Source: Candidatus Omnitrophota bacterium
GTDB lineage: Bacteria; Omnitrophota; Gorgyraeia; Velamenicoccales; Velamenicoccaceae
DNA length: 9,580 bases
Direction: 5' to 3'
Assembly (NCBI GenBank): GCA_028717105.1
Contig: JAQUOM010000062.1
Span: 1-9,580, forward strand
Part shown: positions 1 to 5,880 of the stretch, one piece after another
How the letters are laid out: each line of letters begins with the position of its first letter
How positions within the stretch are numbered: position 1 is the stretch's first letter
Translations under genes and position numbers: made by a program
The notes under the pieces: generated by a model
The model's database searches: none
Told to the model about the DNA's origin: nothing
Seen by the model: only the letters and a program-made list of their open reading frames with translations

Positions 1-914
1 GCGGCATGAGGCAGGGCGATCTTTGCCTCAATCTCTGCTCTTATGAGCTCAACAGCGGGGGGCGCATCATGGAGCAGGCCTTCAGGGCGGCCGGCGCCGG
101 CGTTATCCCGATGGGCCCCCTGATGGGTTCCGAGAAACTCCAGGAAGCCGTGCGTCTCATCAAGACCCTTAAGCCCAACATCATCAACTCCTACACGAAC
201 CAGATCTACGACATTTTCCGCATTCTGAAAAGAGACCATTCCGTGAGATACAGCATTTTGAACGGCGAACCGCTCTATCCGTGGTTCAAAGACCGCCTGA
301 GCGCCGTTTCAGGCACGCGCATCTTCGATCACTACGGCGCCATGGAATTCTCGGGCTTCGCTATCGCCGACTCTCCGCGGGACCCGGACATGCGGCTTTA
401 CGAAGATGGGCTTTTCTTCGAAGTTCTGCAGGATGACGGCAACATATGCGCCTGCGGCCAGGGACGCATCGTCGTCACGGACCTTGAAAATACCTGCATG
501 CCTTTCCTGCGCTATCTCTTGGGAGACCGCGTTGCCATCGTCAAAAAAAAGAAACACAAATATATCCGGGTCCTGGGACGCCAGGAAGATTCGTTTTTGA
601 TCGAAGGCAAGATCACATCCCGCAGGATGCTGACGGAGACAGTCCTGCGGCTCTTGAAACATCCCCGTTTCTTCTTGGTCATCGAAAAAGACCCAAAGAA
701 CTTCCGGGACATCCTGACATTGAACATCCCCGAACCTGACCTGCATCTCACGGATGCCCTCTTTAAAGAAATAGGGGAGCGGATGGGGCTGGCGCATCTG
801 GTCATCATCAAGCCGCACTCAGGAAACATCCCCAAGACGTCTACCGGAAAACACCGCCATATCATCGACCTGAGGCCCCGGCCTCATGCGGCACCGGATC
901 ATCCGCAAACGTAA
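1..914 (+). CDS. PaaK-like (phenylacetate-CoA ligase family) adenylate-forming enzyme, 5'-truncated
   Basis: Members of this family activate a carboxylic acid with ATP as an acyl-adenylate, usually passing it to CoA; they are cytoplasmic. The frame is open through the left edge, so the N-terminal part with the P-loop is missing. Numbering from the internal Met at position 6, the visible family motifs are YGAME at 110-114 (the YGxxE adenine/metal loop), a GRIVVTDL strand followed by RYLLGD at 169-174 (PaaK consensus RYxxGD), GRQED at 191-195 (hinge into the mobile C-terminal domain) and IPKTSTGK at 275-282, near the C-terminus, carrying the lysine expected to catalyse adenylation. All are in the expected order, so this end looks intact. 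The acid substrate cannot be read from the sequence; CapK-type relatives in polysaccharide loci are an alternative. It lies 119 bp upstream of the next gene, which has its own promoter, so it may be the end of a separate transcript. Confidence 0.85.
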   Translation, partial: GMRQGDLCLNLCSYELNSGGRIMEQAFRAAGAGVIPMGPLMGSEKLQEAVRLIKTLKPNIINSYTNQIYDIFRILKRDHSVRYSILNGEPLYPWFKDRLSAVSGTRIFDHYGAMEFSGFAIADSPRDPDMRLYEDGLFFEVLQDDGNICACGQGRIVVTDLENTCMPFLRYLLGDRVAIVKKKKHKYIRVLGRQEDSFLIEGKITSRRMLTETVLRLLKHPRFFLVIEKDPKNFRDILTLNIPEPDLHLTDALFKEIGERMGLAHLVIIKPHSGNIPKTSTGKHRHIIDLRPRPHAAPDHPQT

Positions 915-957
915 CAGCCTGTCGCCGCTTGAAGAACCCGTATTTGCCTACGATACG

Positions 958-967
958 AAATAGCTTT
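958..967 (+). repeat. 10-bp direct repeat AAATAGCTTT, copy 1
   Basis: AAATAGCTTT occurs at 958-967 and again at 990-999, 32 bp apart (about three helical turns). The second copy overlaps the -10 element, so the pair could be an operator, but coincidence in AT-rich intergenic DNA is also plausible. Confidence 0.3.
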
Positions 968-985
968 TCCAAGCCATTTTTTTTT
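963..985 (+). terminator. possible weak intrinsic terminator
   Basis: A 4-bp inverted repeat, GCTT at 963-966 and AAGC at 971-974 with a TTCC loop, is followed after two bases by a run of nine T at 977-985. A second small inverted repeat (CGTAT 939-943 / ATACG 953-957) lies just upstream. The stem is short for an intrinsic terminator, and the T run also abuts the promoter -10 element, so the tract may simply be promoter sequence. Confidence 0.25.
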
Positions 986-993
986 GCTAAAAT
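985..993 (+). promoter_or_regulatory. extended -10 promoter for the downstream operon
   Basis: TGCTAAAAT matches the extended -10 form TGnTAtAAT of a housekeeping sigma factor. No good -35 hexamer sits 16-18 bp upstream (TTTTCC at 965-970 is poor), which is common for extended -10 promoters. The predicted transcription start is near position 1000, giving a leader of about 30 nt before the ATG at 1034. The element is embedded in the small inverted repeat GCTA-AAA-TAGC at 986-996. Confidence 0.45.
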
Positions 994-999
994 AGCTTT
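990..999 (+). repeat. 10-bp direct repeat AAATAGCTTT, copy 2
   Basis: Second exact copy of the AAATAGCTTT direct repeat. It overlaps the 3' part of the -10 element and the expected transcription start, which is where a repressor half-site could sit. No regulator gene is visible nearby. Confidence 0.3.
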
Positions 1000-1033
1000 C
1001 ATCATGCTTAGCCGATATCGTGAAAGAAAACTC

Positions 1034-1840
1034 ATGCGTCATCATGTCGTAAAGGGAATAGCGCTGGTTCTTTTATATCTTCTGGCTGCGACGCCATCGG
1101 CGCAGGCACGAGAAGCGACGGCAGAGGAAGAACGTCTCGCAAAAGAAGAAGGCGAAACCAGAAGAAAAGAACTTGAGTTTGAACAAATCTTCGCTGCCCA
1201 GATAAAAAAAACAAAGGATACTGATCCTTTCCTGGACGCTCTCCTGCCTTACATTGCTTTTCGAAAACAGGATGCGACGATTTGCAGGACATCTCATCAG
1301 GCCAAACTATGCCAGGATAAGTACAAATGGCTTCAAAGCATCAGGAATTTCGCTCAAGGCAACTGTGCGCAGGTCAATAACAACCTCATGAAGAAAATCT
1401 GCCAAAACCTGAGCCAGAACACGTGCGCCTCGCTGCCGACGGGAGAAGCAGACATCTGCCAGGGATACCTGCAAATGGATCTGGAATCTGTCCGCAAGGG
1501 GATAGGCGAACCGGCCCTGAAAAGTTCTTTCACGATCGAAGGAAACACGAAACGTGCGGCAGCCAAGATGCTTTCGGTCTATGCAGGTTTCAAGAATTAC
1601 AATTCAAGGTTTGCATGCCTGAAGTACAGGGATTCCCTCAATCTGGAGCAAGTCTTGGCGTGCGATATTCTGTTCGGCGACGAGGATCCGTACCAGACCC
1701 TTGATGTCATCATACGGGATATCGCCATGTTTGATCTGTCCCTGATGCGCGATGACATGGACTTGTGCAGCGGCATCTCCACACAGGACATCAAAAACAG
1801 ATGCCAGAACCCCAAGACGCGGACTCAACGACTGCGTTAA
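1034..1840 (+). CDS. secreted cysteine-rich helical protein of unknown function
   Basis: I do not recognise the family. The 268-residue product begins with a clear signal peptide: a basic n-region RHHVVK, a hydrophobic stretch GIALVLLYLLAA and an AQA cleavage site after residue 25. It is therefore probably periplasmic, or outside the membrane in a Gram-positive. Residues 28-60 are highly charged and E/K-rich, consistent with a coiled coil. The mature part has ten cysteines (84, 93, 111, 123, 131, 142, 195, 210, 245, 257) forming five pairs spaced 8-14 residues apart, with the second Cys of each pair followed by Q (four times) or D (once), which suggests disulfide-stapled helical hairpins. The start at 1034 is preferred because it gives a standard signal peptide and fits the promoter; in-frame starts at 929 (TTG) and 1004 (ATG) precede or nearly coincide with the expected transcript start. 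The next gene starts 18 bp downstream, so co-transcription is likely. Confidence 0.75.
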   Translation: MRHHVVKGIALVLLYLLAATPSAQAREATAEEERLAKEEGETRRKELEFEQIFAAQIKKTKDTDPFLDALLPYIAFRKQDATICRTSHQAKLCQDKYKWLQSIRNFAQGNCAQVNNNLMKKICQNLSQNTCASLPTGEADICQGYLQMDLESVRKGIGEPALKSSFTIEGNTKRAAAKMLSVYAGFKNYNSRFACLKYRDSLNLEQVLACDILFGDEDPYQTLDVIIRDIAMFDLSLMRDDMDLCSGISTQDIKNRCQNPKTRTQRLR

Positions 1841-1858
1841 GGACCGGGCTGTTTTGAG

Positions 1859-3157
1859 ATGACCCCTCCACAGACCAAACCGTCAACAGCGACTTCCCGA
1901 CGGATACACCTTGTTATCCCACCCCTCACGCAAAATGCCTGCGGGAATGTTTCAACGCTGAAATCCTACGTTTATTATATCCTTGCCAATCTCAAAAACT
2001 CGTCAATCTCCGTCGTTTTTAACGATCATCTTCAGGATCCTGAAAAGTTCGTGCGATACAAGGCTTTAGTATCGCGAAAGAAATATTCGGCCGCTGATGG
2101 TGTCTGTGTGGTCGTTTTCCAGGGCAACAAGGGCCCATCCCTGGACCTCCTTAAGACCTTGCGGCAAAAAAACAATCCGCCGTTCGTCATCCTTGCCGGC
2201 ACATTCGCAGGCATGTTTCATGATCGCTATCTCAAAAACCGCCTGGCGCAGGTGGTCATCTTGCAGGATCCGGAAACCGCGCTTCCTCGAATCCTGAGGA
2301 CGGCTCCGGAAAAATACGGCGGTATCCCCCGCATCGCCTTCCTCAAAAACAGCAAGATCTGCAGAACGAAGCAGAGAGGCAGGCACGATCTCGATGCCCT
2401 GCCGTTCGTTTCTCCGTATTTCCGTAATAACGGGACAAAGCCTGTGCCGATCCTGACGGCACGCGGATGCGGTTTCTCCTGTGCGTTCTGCGACAAAAGG
2501 TTGTTCTGGGGGAGCGGCACGAACTTCAGAAGCATCCCCAACGTCCTTGAAGAGATTGAACTGTTGTACAACCGTTACGGCGTCCGCAAGATCCAGTTCG
2601 ACGACTACGATTTTTTGCTCAAGAAACAGCGTGCCGTAACGCTGTGTAACGCCCTCATCAAAAAAAATCTTAAGATCCGGTGGGAATGCGCCACCCGCCC
2701 GGACGCCGTCGACGGAAAGCTTTTGAGGCTGATGAGGCTGGCCGGGTGCCGGACGATCTATTTCGGGCTGGAATCCGGTTCTCCGCAGATCCTCAGGGCG
2801 CTTGGCAAACCCCTGGACATAAAAAAAGCCGTCGAGAACATCCGTATGGCAAAAACACATGCGATCCGCGTGGGGATATTCCTGATCGTCGGCGCCCCGG
2901 GAGAAACACCGGAAACCCTTCGGCAGACGAAAAGCGTCCTGCGGCGCCTGCCCATGGACGAACTTTTCGTAAACCCCCTGATCCTTTTGCCGGGCAGCAG
3001 GCTTTTTAAAGAATTTTTTGATAAGAACAGCCCCGCGTTCGATGATTATTTTGAAACGGACAAAGCGCTGGTCTACCCTTGCGACTGGGGTCTTTTGTCG
3101 AAACACGTTTCCCCGCTTGCCCGTTTCTTTGAGGTGAAGCCATCGCTTACGACCTGA
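1859..3157 (+). CDS. B12-binding-type radical SAM protein, divergent member
   Basis: A 432-residue radical SAM enzyme. The cluster motif CGFSCAFC gives C204, C208 and C211 (CxxxCxxC), which should bind the [4Fe-4S] that cleaves S-adenosylmethionine. Later landmarks of the Elp3/MiaB-type barrel are FDDYDF at 247-252, IRWECATRPD at 273-282, FGLESGS at 302-308, VGAPGE at 344-349 and the terminal LLPGS at 376-380. The N-terminal 190 residues look like the alpha/beta domain that binds cobalamin in B12-dependent radical SAM enzymes, but the usual GGxHAT and RGEGE loops are replaced (AGTFAG, LQDPET) and there is no DxHxxG, so cobalamin binding is doubtful. An in-frame stop (that of the preceding gene) lies 18 bp upstream, so the ATG at 1859 is the first possible start; its ribosome binding site is weak. 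Its 3' end overlaps the proposed start of the next gene. Substrate unknown. Confidence 0.85.
   Translation: MTPPQTKPSTATSRRIHLVIPPLTQNACGNVSTLKSYVYYILANLKNSSISVVFNDHLQDPEKFVRYKALVSRKKYSAADGVCVVVFQGNKGPSLDLLKTLRQKNNPPFVILAGTFAGMFHDRYLKNRLAQVVILQDPETALPRILRTAPEKYGGIPRIAFLKNSKICRTKQRGRHDLDALPFVSPYFRNNGTKPVPILTARGCGFSCAFCDKRLFWGSGTNFRSIPNVLEEIELLYNRYGVRKIQFDDYDFLLKKQRAVTLCNALIKKNLKIRWECATRPDAVDGKLLRLMRLAGCRTIYFGLESGSPQILRALGKPLDIKKAVENIRMAKTHAIRVGIFLIVGAPGETPETLRQTKSVLRRLPMDELFVNPLILLPGSRLFKEFFDKNSPAFDDYFETDKALVYPCDWGLLSKHVSPLARFFEVKPSLTT
3131..3144 (+). promoter_or_regulatory. Shine-Dalgarno site and AUC start codon of the first HemN-like gene
   Basis: GAGGTG at 3131-3136 is one of the best ribosome binding sites in the window. 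Exactly 5 nt downstream is ATC at 3142-3144, in frame with the HemN-like gene. The nearest canonical start is a TTG at 3172 with no Shine-Dalgarno sequence. Initiation at ATC gives (M)AYDLNFLRFLT, which lines up with MMNPDLNFFYYLT at the start of the second HemN-like gene. No ATG, GTG or TTG lies in this frame between the upstream stop (3130-3132) and 3172. Confidence 0.55.
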
Positions 3158-4554
3158 ACTTTCTGCGATTTTTGACGGCGGAGCTCCCTTTAAGCACGTT
3201 CCAGCACCGCATGCTGCGGCCGCTCGCGACCAAAGCCGAGAGCCGCAACCTGACGCCGCACATCATCAGGCATCTGGCGAAACAGACGCCTTGGTCCCGT
3301 TATCATCTCTACATCCATATCCCTTTTTGCGCGGCAGACTGCACGTACTGCCACTGCGCCCATACAATCCTCAAATCTCCCGCGAATATGGTCGTCTATA
3401 TCGAATCCCTTTGCCGGCAGGCAGACGCTTACGGCGCCCTGTTCGACGGCACCGAGATACAATCGCTGTACCTGGGCGGAGGAACGCCTTCGCTCTTGAC
3501 CGCACCCCTGATCGAAAAGCTCCTGCGCCGTATCCGTTCCCGCTTCCGTTTTGCGCCTCATGCGCAAGTGGATTTTGAAGCGCACCCGGCCAGCCTGAAC
3601 CTTCACAAACTCAAAACGCTGAAAACCCTGGGGGTGAACCGCCTGACTCTCGGCGTGCAGAGCCTGGATCCGAAAGTCCTCAAGGCGATCCACAGACCTC
3701 AATCCATCCAAAAGGTCTACCGAAACGTGCAAGATGCCAAACGGCTGGATTTCGGATGCCTGAACATCGACCTTGTCGCCGGCCTGCCCGGCCAAACAAC
3801 GCAGAGTTTCGTTTCCACGCTGCGCCGGATCATCGATCTTAAACCGGACGTCATTCATTTGATCCCGCTCTGCGACCTTGCCGCTATCCGCGGCGACAAC
3901 CAGATACAAAAGGATATCCCCGCATTCCTGACAAGACGTCACCAGATGCTTAAAATAGCCAAAGATATCCTTGCCGATAAGGGCTACGCCCGGCACGGTT
4001 TTGAGGCCTTCCAGCGCAGCAAGGCCGGACAAAACTCCCAGCAGGACGATTATTTTAACCGAGGCTGCAGCATCGTCGGCATGGGGCTCTATGCCCAAAC
4101 CATGCTATTGCCGGATTTCTATGCGCGATGCACATCCTTTGACGGCCGGCCGCACGACAGCTACGAATTCTGCCTCATCGACAAGACATACGCCCTGGCG
4201 ACCTATCTTATCCCTCAACTTCTTGCGGGGATCAATGAAGCCGATTTTTTCCGGACGTTTTCCGCGAATATGACCAAGGTATTCGGTAAAGAATTGGGCT
4301 TCCTTGCGCGGCAGGGCATATGCTCGCATAAAGGCGGCAAATGGCGTTTCGCGGGCCCGAAAACACCCGAAGGCCTGTTTGAATTCTTTAGCCACACAAA
4401 AATCCTTTTCGGCGCGCCGTTGTTGAGACGCCTGCGCCATGTTTATCAGGGTTTCTACAAGCCGGATCGCGCGTACTCTTTTCAAAAGGACGCCTTCCTT
4501 AAGAAAATGGATGACGTATTTTTTGCCAACACGCTCTACGATGTCGGTTTCTGA
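3142..4554 (+). CDS. HemN-like radical SAM protein (first copy)
   Basis: A roughly 470-residue protein of the coproporphyrinogen-oxidase-like radical SAM family, close to HemN length. Numbering from the proposed ATC start, HIPFCAADCTYCHC gives C63, C67, C70 and C72, the HemN-type CxxxCxxCxC; the first three bind [4Fe-4S]. LGGGTPS at 111-117 is the SAM-binding glycine motif, FEAHP at 145-149 matches the conserved acidic strand, and GVQSLDP and GLPGQT follow. The C-terminal 110 or so residues resemble the HemN C-terminal helical domain. I do not see the FQGY segment of true HemN or the HNxxYW motif of HemW, and no haem genes are nearby, so a HemN-like modifying role (for example class C methyltransferase or cyclopropanase chemistry) is more likely than haem synthesis. 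The start overlaps the preceding gene by 16 bp, suggesting coupled translation. If ATC is not used, the gene starts at TTG 3172. Confidence 0.85.
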   Translation: MAYDLNFLRFLTAELPLSTFQHRMLRPLATKAESRNLTPHIIRHLAKQTPWSRYHLYIHIPFCAADCTYCHCAHTILKSPANMVVYIESLCRQADAYGALFDGTEIQSLYLGGGTPSLLTAPLIEKLLRRIRSRFRFAPHAQVDFEAHPASLNLHKLKTLKTLGVNRLTLGVQSLDPKVLKAIHRPQSIQKVYRNVQDAKRLDFGCLNIDLVAGLPGQTTQSFVSTLRRIIDLKPDVIHLIPLCDLAAIRGDNQIQKDIPAFLTRRHQMLKIAKDILADKGYARHGFEAFQRSKAGQNSQQDDYFNRGCSIVGMGLYAQTMLLPDFYARCTSFDGRPHDSYEFCLIDKTYALATYLIPQLLAGINEADFFRTFSANMTKVFGKELGFLARQGICSHKGGKWRFAGPKTPEGLFEFFSHTKILFGAPLLRRLRHVYQGFYKPDRAYSFQKDAFLKKMDDVFFANTLYDVGF

Positions 4555-4566
4555 TAGGGATTCGTC

Positions 4567-5880
4567 ATGAAAACACTTTTGATCCATCCTCCTTGTTCGC
4601 TCGACGAAAAGCAGAAGACGCTGCGCTTTCCGCTCGGCATTGCCTGCCTGGCATCTTATCTCAAAAGGGAAGGGCTGGACGTCAGGATCTACCATGAACC
4701 TGCTTTTTCGGCCCGGGGTCTGATGAAAATCCTCAAAGACTACCGGCCGGATATCGTCGGCTTGAGCTGCGATTCCGCCAATGCCGATATCTGTTTTGAA
4801 CTCAGCCGTTCGATCAAAGCGGCCGACCATCGCATTTTGGTCGTTCTGGGGGGCATCCATGCTACATACTTCCATCGCCAAATCCTCGAACACATACCGA
4901 CTGTCGACGTCGTGGTCAGGGACGAAGGAGAGGAGACCCTGGCGGAGATCATATCTTATCTTTCCAGAAAAAAAGCACCAAACCAGCTTGCAAAGATCAA
5001 AGGAGTCACCTGCAGGACGGGACGCGTCATTTTCGCCGCCCCCGACAGGCCGTTCGTCAAAGATATGGACGAAATTCCTTTTTTGGCTTACGAGCTCCTC
5101 GACATGGCCAAAATCCTTCCGCATTCCCACAACTTCGCCGATTGGTGGCAGATCCATTCCGGCCGGGGATGCTGTTATGACTGCAAGTTTTGCGCCTCGG
5201 TCGGGCAATGGAAAAGGACTCTGCGCACGATGAGCCCCCGCCGCGTGATGGACGAGATCGACTATTGCCGGCAACAGTATCATATTCAGCGCTGTTTCTT
5301 CTATGAGCTGACGTTCTCGATCAACAAGCCGCGGGTCCTCCAGCTATGCCGCCTGATGAAAAACAACGGCATCAAATGGGGATGCCGGACCCGCGTCGAC
5401 GACGTGAACCCGGCCATTTTGAAAGAGATGCGCCGGGCCGGATGCGAAAGGATCGTTTACGGCGTCGAATCTTTCAGCGACCGCATGCTCAAGCTGATGG
5501 GAAAGACCTATACGGCGGCCGCGGCGGCCAAAGCGCTAAACGAAAGCCATAGCACAGGCATACAATCGTACTTCCAGGTCATGCTGGGATTCCCCGGAGA
5601 AAACGAGGAAACATTGCGCGAAACAGTGGAAGCCATTCGGGAGATCCCCAAGGGCATCATCTGCAATGCCGTCAATATTTTTCAACTCCATCCCGGCTCG
5701 CCCATGTATGCCCTGACGAAAAAACTCGGGATGATCGACGACGAGGCGTGGTTTAAGGGGTTCAAGATGGAAGACTTCATCCGCATCTACTATCCGGCGG
5801 AGTTCATCAAAAAAATCACCCGCGCCAGAGACGAGATCAAAAAGATCACCCGGCACAAAAATACAGGGACATCCTCATGA
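4567..5880 (+). CDS. B12-binding-type radical SAM protein, tandem paralogue A
   Basis: A 437-residue cytoplasmic enzyme with an N-terminal cobalamin-binding-type domain (about 1-185) and a radical SAM barrel (about 190-400). In the first domain, LRFPLGI at 19-25, SCDSAN at 67-72, GGIHAT at 95-100 and RDEGEE at 118-123 match the loops of B12-dependent radical SAM proteins, although DxHxxG is absent, as in other members that bind cobalamin without histidine ligation. SGRGCCYDCKFC supplies cluster ligands C202, C206 and C209, with an extra Cys at 203. Further landmarks are YELTF at 246-250, WGCRTRVD at 271-278, GFPGE at 341-345 and LHPGSP at 374-379. Known relatives do radical methylation at unreactive carbons, ring formation or other cobalamin-assisted chemistry; the substrate here is unknown. 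The start is supported by AGGGA at 4556-4560, 6 nt before the ATG. It begins 12 bp after the HemN-like gene and ends in an ATGA overlap with paralogue B. Confidence 0.88.
   Translation: MKTLLIHPPCSLDEKQKTLRFPLGIACLASYLKREGLDVRIYHEPAFSARGLMKILKDYRPDIVGLSCDSANADICFELSRSIKAADHRILVVLGGIHATYFHRQILEHIPTVDVVVRDEGEETLAEIISYLSRKKAPNQLAKIKGVTCRTGRVIFAAPDRPFVKDMDEIPFLAYELLDMAKILPHSHNFADWWQIHSGRGCCYDCKFCASVGQWKRTLRTMSPRRVMDEIDYCRQQYHIQRCFFYELTFSINKPRVLQLCRLMKNNGIKWGCRTRVDDVNPAILKEMRRAGCERIVYGVESFSDRMLKLMGKTYTAAAAAKALNESHSTGIQSYFQVMLGFPGENEETLRETVEAIREIPKGIICNAVNIFQLHPGSPMYALTKKLGMIDDEAWFKGFKMEDFIRIYYPAEFIKKITRARDEIKKITRHKNTGTSS
5773..5838 (+). repeat. 66-bp near-identical patch, copy in paralogue A
   Basis: This stretch, encoding DFIRIYYPAEFIKK and the following ARDEI helix, differs at only two positions from 7095-7160. 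Codons are shared even at third positions, whereas the sequence immediately upstream (encoding DDEAWFKGFK) shows many synonymous differences from paralogue B. The sharp boundary suggests recent gene conversion rather than general similarity. Confidence 0.75.

Noticed and set aside
1034..1840. RiPP precursor peptide for the radical SAM enzymes
   Set aside because: At 268 residues with a Sec-type signal peptide and helical disulfide pattern it does not look like a leader-core precursor; no small precursor-like gene was found in the gaps, all of which are 25 bp or shorter within the operon.
2819..2829. Poly-A slippery tracts (also 543-550 and in the secreted protein gene) as programmed frameshift sites
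   Set aside because: All lie inside intact frames encoding lysine codons, with no alternative-frame product of note and no downstream structure seen; poly-A runs are common throughout the window.
2066..3106. Long minus-strand open frame opposite the first radical SAM gene
   Set aside because: Same antisense codon-bias artefact; no recognisable motifs and the plus-strand protein has a full radical SAM motif set.
3172..4554. Haem biosynthesis gene hemN or hemW
   Set aside because: Cluster and GGGTP motifs fit the family, but FQGY and HNxxYW type motifs are missing, a second diverged copy is present, and no haem genes are nearby.
4105..5283. Long minus-strand open frame spanning the junction of the HemN-like gene and paralogue A
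   Set aside because: It crosses two well-supported plus-strand genes, has no recognisable domain, and has no ribosome site or promoter that I can see.
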